NCBI GenBank assembly: GCA_017991025.1
Contig: JAGNMT010000141.1
Span: 1 to 7,991 of the forward strand
Source of the DNA: Verrucomicrobiales bacterium
GTDB lineage: Bacteria; Verrucomicrobiota; Verrucomicrobiia; Verrucomicrobiales; DEV007
DNA length: 7,991 nt
Direction of reading: 5' to 3'
The position numbers and the translations under genes were made by a program. Below the pieces are notes generated by a model, which saw nothing but the letters and a program-made list of their open reading frames with translations, was not told the origin of the DNA and did not search any database. Positions 5,564-7,991 of the stretch are shown in pieces (the first letter of the stretch is position 1; every line of letters begins with the position of its first letter).

Positions 5564-7636
5564 TTATTGAATAAAGAGGAACTCAGGACTGTTCATTAGA
5601 GCCCAGGCGAGGTCACTGATGCCCTCTTCGCCGAAGTCAGCGATCATGCCCGTACCGGTATCCAGTTCGTCCTTGCTCGGGAAGCGATTCAGAAGAGTGA
5701 AGAAAACGCCTCGAACCTTATCATCCGGACCGTCAAGAGCCTCCAGATCGGAGACAATTTTGGAGGAAATTCCCGTCAATTGCTGGGTAACCACCCCATT
5801 CATCAGGGCAAGTACCTGGGGCACCGAACCGTCATAGTTGTGATCGTCAGTGATACGCCGGTCCGACTGCCCGAACGTGTCCAGCATGGATGCCGCCGGA
5901 GCGGGCTGCGTGAGCTCGGAGGCCCGTAACTCGGTGTCATTCATCATGACGGGGGTGTAATCGTCGGCCGATTCCGAGGCTTTCGCCATCGCAGCACCCC
6001 GACCTCGAAGGTTCTGCCACATTTCGTAGTGGCGCCAGACATCATCGTTGGTGGCGGTATTGAAGTCGATGTTGAGGACTTTTTTGTAGAAAGATCCGTC
6101 TCCACCGGTTTTTGCGTCGACCTCAGCGCCCTGGGCGAGGACCATCATCGAATCCCATGCCTGTTCGGCGCGCATGCGTCGCAAGACAGGGCCCGCAAAA
6201 TAATAGGGTTTGGTAGTGTCAGGCTCCTCGAATGTAGCAATCGACTGGTAGGCGCGGGTGTTGTAAAGGATGCGCATGAACTCGCGGAGGTCGTAATTGA
6301 CGCGACGCATCTCGGCCTCAAGATACTTGAGTACTTCGGGCTGCGAAGCTCGTTTGATTTCGTCATCACTAAGGTCATTCACAGGCTCGATCATGGCCCG
6401 GCCAAAAGCGCGACCCCACATCCGGTTGGCGATAACGAGAGCAAAGCGGGGGTTGGCGGGAGAGGTTAACCAGTCCGCAACGGCCTGACGACGGGTCTTT
6501 CCTCCGAGTTTGGCGGCATCGCCAATCAGGGTCTTCGGGCTTACAACTTCTCCCGGCTTTCCTCCCTCTCCGCGGAAGTCATCGGGAAGGACGGTCTCGA
6601 GGGTCTCATTGTCAGCGACATTCCAGCCGAGCGCGGCGACAAAAAAGCGGAACTGATTACTGTTCTGATCCTTGGGGATGATACCCTTGGTTGTCTCCGC
6701 CCACTTCATGAAATTATCTTTCCATCCGGCGGGCGCGTTTGGCATCTCGACCGAGGCAGCGCTCATCATCGCAGAGGAGGGGCGGTACCCGAGCGAACGC
6801 TGAGTATTGCCGAAAAAGGCCGCCATGTCGTAGAAGTCGCCCTGGGTCCATTCGTCAAAGGGGTGGTCGTGGCACTGGGCGCAGGAGATGTCGATACCGA
6901 GCATGACCTGACCGAAATTAGCGAAAGCATCGAACTCCATTCCGGTATCGCGCAGCAGGAATCCTGACGCCGGGTTCTGTCCAACATTCCCTTTCGCGGT
7001 GATCATGTCAGTCACCAGTTCATGGTAGGGGCGATTGGCTTTGAGCTGATCTCTCCACCATTGGATATAGGGATCCATGCGGATTCCATTGTCGAAATCG
7101 CTCGCGTTGAGACGATACATGTCCGCAAAATAGTTGAACATGTTGGATGCGAAGCCGGGAGAAAGGAGGAGTTCGTCGATCAGGGCCTCCCGTTTATCCG
7201 GCCGGGCATTTTCCGCGAAGCGGAGGAATTCCTCCCGGGTCGGAATGCGGCCGATGATATCGAGGTAGACACGGCGGACAAAGAGATCATCGGGAAGCGC
7301 TTCGTTGAACGAAGTGAATCCGTTCTTTTTCAGTCCTCCGGCGAGGAGAGTATCGAGTTTGCGCGCCGACGCCTTGGTGTAGCTGTCGTCGCCGATCTTG
7401 GAGAGGCGCTCGGCCGCCTCCTGGTCCGCTTTGATGAATCGATCTTTTGGTACTGAGACCTGATTTCCGTTGGCGAGTTTGAACTTCAGATTGTCACCTT
7501 CCATTCCAAGGAAGAGAGCCTGCAAGGGCTTGCCATCCGTACTGGTCCAAGTTCTCGCGTTGACGGAAGAAGTGACGAGCGATGTCACCGTTGCGAGTAA
7601 AGCGACTGCGCCAAAGATTGGAATGCGGGGTTTCAT
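5564..7636 (-). CDS. SHD1-DUF1549-DUF1553 exported multidomain protein (PSCyt2/PSD1 type)
   Basis: This 690-residue protein begins with a Sec signal peptide (KPR, then a hydrophobic core, with probable cleavage after VNA at residue 27). An SHD1-like small beta domain follows (about 28-80: RTWTSTDGKPLQALFLG, NGNQVSVPKDRF), a module often seen at the N-terminus of verrucomicrobial exported proteins. DUF1549 spans about 90-300 (LFVRRVYLDIIGRIPTREEF) and contains one CAQCHDHP motif: Cys252, Cys255 and His256 form a CxxCH that could bind heme c. DUF1553 spans about 375-690 (SPANPRFALVIANRMWGRAFGR, IEPVNDL) and ends in the typical LAWALMNSPEFLFIQ. No enzymatic activity is established for the family; a periplasmic redox or catabolic role is inference. 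The DUF1501 gene follows at 44 bases and a propeller gene ends 104 bases upstream, all on the same strand. The ATG fits the signal peptide, and no ribosome binding site is seen before it (TCTTCCATTTCAT). Confidence 0.93.
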   Translation of the reverse strand: MKPRIPIFGAVALLATVTSLVTSSVNARTWTSTDGKPLQALFLGMEGDNLKFKLANGNQVSVPKDRFIKADQEAAERLSKIGDDSYTKASARKLDTLLAGGLKKNGFTSFNEALPDDLFVRRVYLDIIGRIPTREEFLRFAENARPDKREALIDELLLSPGFASNMFNYFADMYRLNASDFDNGIRMDPYIQWWRDQLKANRPYHELVTDMITAKGNVGQNPASGFLLRDTGMEFDAFANFGQVMLGIDISCAQCHDHPFDEWTQGDFYDMAAFFGNTQRSLGYRPSSAMMSAASVEMPNAPAGWKDNFMKWAETTKGIIPKDQNSNQFRFFVAALGWNVADNETLETVLPDDFRGEGGKPGEVVSPKTLIGDAAKLGGKTRRQAVADWLTSPANPRFALVIANRMWGRAFGRAMIEPVNDLSDDEIKRASQPEVLKYLEAEMRRVNYDLREFMRILYNTRAYQSIATFEEPDTTKPYYFAGPVLRRMRAEQAWDSMMVLAQGAEVDAKTGGDGSFYKKVLNIDFNTATNDDVWRHYEMWQNLRGRGAAMAKASESADDYTPVMMNDTELRASELTQPAPAASMLDTFGQSDRRITDDHNYDGSVPQVLALMNGVVTQQLTGISSKIVSDLEALDGPDDKVRGVFFTLLNRFPSKDELDTGTGMIADFGEEGISDLAWALMNSPEFLFIQ
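6869..6883 (-). other. CxxCH motif, candidate heme c attachment site
   Basis: The reverse strand reads TGC GCC CAG TGC CAC, encoding Cys-Ala-Gln-Cys-His at residues 252-256 of the DUF1549/DUF1553 protein. It lies behind a Sec signal, the compartment where c-type cytochromes mature. The same motif is common in DUF1549 proteins, the reason this domain was also called a planctomycete cytochrome. Covalent heme attachment is not shown by sequence alone. Confidence 0.6.
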
Positions 7637-7665
7637 ATGAAATGGAAGATTGGAAATATGCAGAA

Positions 7666-7694
7666 TAAATATCGAGATTCGGGAGCTTCGTCAC
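7666..7694 (-). promoter_or_regulatory. Weak candidate promoter for the DUF1549/DUF1553 gene
   Basis: On the minus strand, GTGACG (7694-7689) and TATTTA (7671-7666) are separated by 17 bases, with the second box 29 bases before the ATG at 7636. The match to sigma-70 boxes is partial (TGAC core in the -35, TAT in the -10). The surrounding 104-base gap is AT-rich and otherwise holds nothing I recognise. It would allow transcription of the pair independently of the upstream propeller gene. Confidence 0.22.
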
Positions 7695-7740
7695 GCTTAT
7701 TTTTCAGAAAGTTAAGTAATTTAGAGGTTTGGGCGTGAAT

Positions 7741-7991
7741 TTATGGCTGTTTTTCTTTCGAAAAACGATAAAGGGCTGAACCGGCGCGGATCACGAGATT
7801 GCCATCCATCGCCAGCGGAGAGGCCATTATCGTTCCGTCCAGTTGGTTTTTTGCGAGCAATTCGAAGGTTCGTCCCGGTTTCAGAACAGACACAACACCC
7901 TCATGACTTGAGACGAAAATATGTCCATCGGCTAACAGGGGAGATGCTGAATAGTTCCCGTCGATACGGTCTGTCCAGTGAAGGGTTCCGG
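7741..7991 (-). CDS. PQQ-like beta-propeller repeat protein, partial, N-terminus beyond right edge
   Basis: Only the last 82 residues are in the window, ending at TAA 7743-7741. They show two propeller-blade repeats of the PQQ/quinoprotein-like type: YSASPLLADGHIFVSSHEG, then VVSVLKPG, and IMASPLAMDGNLVIRAGS, then LYRFSK. The ASPL-x-x-DG-x-(I/L)-(F/V)-(V/I) core is typical of outer-membrane-assembly BamB-like and quinoprotein-like propellers, which form ring-shaped binding scaffolds, usually outside the cytoplasm. The missing part prevents telling a plain propeller from an enzyme or a larger fusion. It lies on the same strand as, and 104 bases upstream of, the DUF1549/DUF1553 gene, so it may belong to the same cassette. 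The fold call is fairly secure; the function is unknown. Confidence 0.8.
   Translation of the reverse strand, partial: GTLHWTDRIDGNYSASPLLADGHIFVSSHEGVVSVLKPGRTFELLAKNQLDGTIMASPLAMDGNLVIRAGSALYRFSKEKQP

Noticed and set aside
4902..5570. Plus-strand open frame of 222 codons
   Set aside because: It lies antisense to the DUF1501 gene, which has clear family motifs; the antisense product resembles no family and is His/Arg/Val-rich as expected of a shadow frame.
7749..7766. Perfect 7-base inverted repeat GTTTTTC-TTTC-GAAAAAC as a terminator
   Set aside because: It lies inside the coding end of the propeller gene (Arg-Phe-Ser-Lys-Glu-Lys-Gln), is A/T-dominated and lacks a following T-tract in the gene's direction, so chance is the simpler reading.

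Overview
The window looks like a chromosomal segment of a Gram-negative bacterium of the PVC group, most likely Verrucomicrobiota (possibly Opitutae; the class is a guess). Two things point there. Outer-membrane lipopolysaccharide genes (lpxA, lptD) are present. Next to them is the DUF1549/DUF1553 plus DUF1501 pair, with an SHD1-like N-terminal domain and a PQQ-type propeller neighbour, a combination abundant in Verrucomicrobiota and Planctomycetota. Base composition and coding style look even throughout. I see no insertion sequence, tRNA, rRNA or CRISPR array.

Layout: (1) 1-1088, minus: 5' part of lptD, running off the left edge. (2) 1200-2006, minus: lpxA. (3) 2047-2736 (or 2778), minus: radC. 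These three face the same way with gaps of 111 and 40 bases, so radC-lpxA(-lptD) may be one transcript. (4) 2838-4181, plus: mnmE, divergent from radC. (5) A hairpin at 4197-4226 between convergent genes. (6) 4254-5519, minus: DUF1501 protein with a twin-arginine-like leader. (7) 5564-7636, minus: SHD1-DUF1549-DUF1553 protein with a Sec signal and one CxxCH motif. (8) 7741-7991, minus: 3' end of a PQQ-like beta-propeller gene, running off the right edge. No gene-free stretch exceeds 300 bases; the longest (1089-1199, 2737-2837, 7637-7740) are about 100 bases each.

How the genes work together: LpxA makes the first lipid A precursor in the cytoplasm, and LptD inserts finished LPS into the outer membrane, so the left side covers the beginning and end of LPS biogenesis. 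RadC and MnmE are housekeeping proteins with no evident link to it. On the right, three predicted exported proteins (propeller, multidomain DUF1549/1553 protein, DUF1501 protein) form a same-strand cassette of unknown biochemical role, the most interesting and least characterised part of the window. The four most secure gene starts (lpxA, mnmE, DUF1501 and DUF1549/1553 genes) lack a recognisable Shine-Dalgarno sequence.
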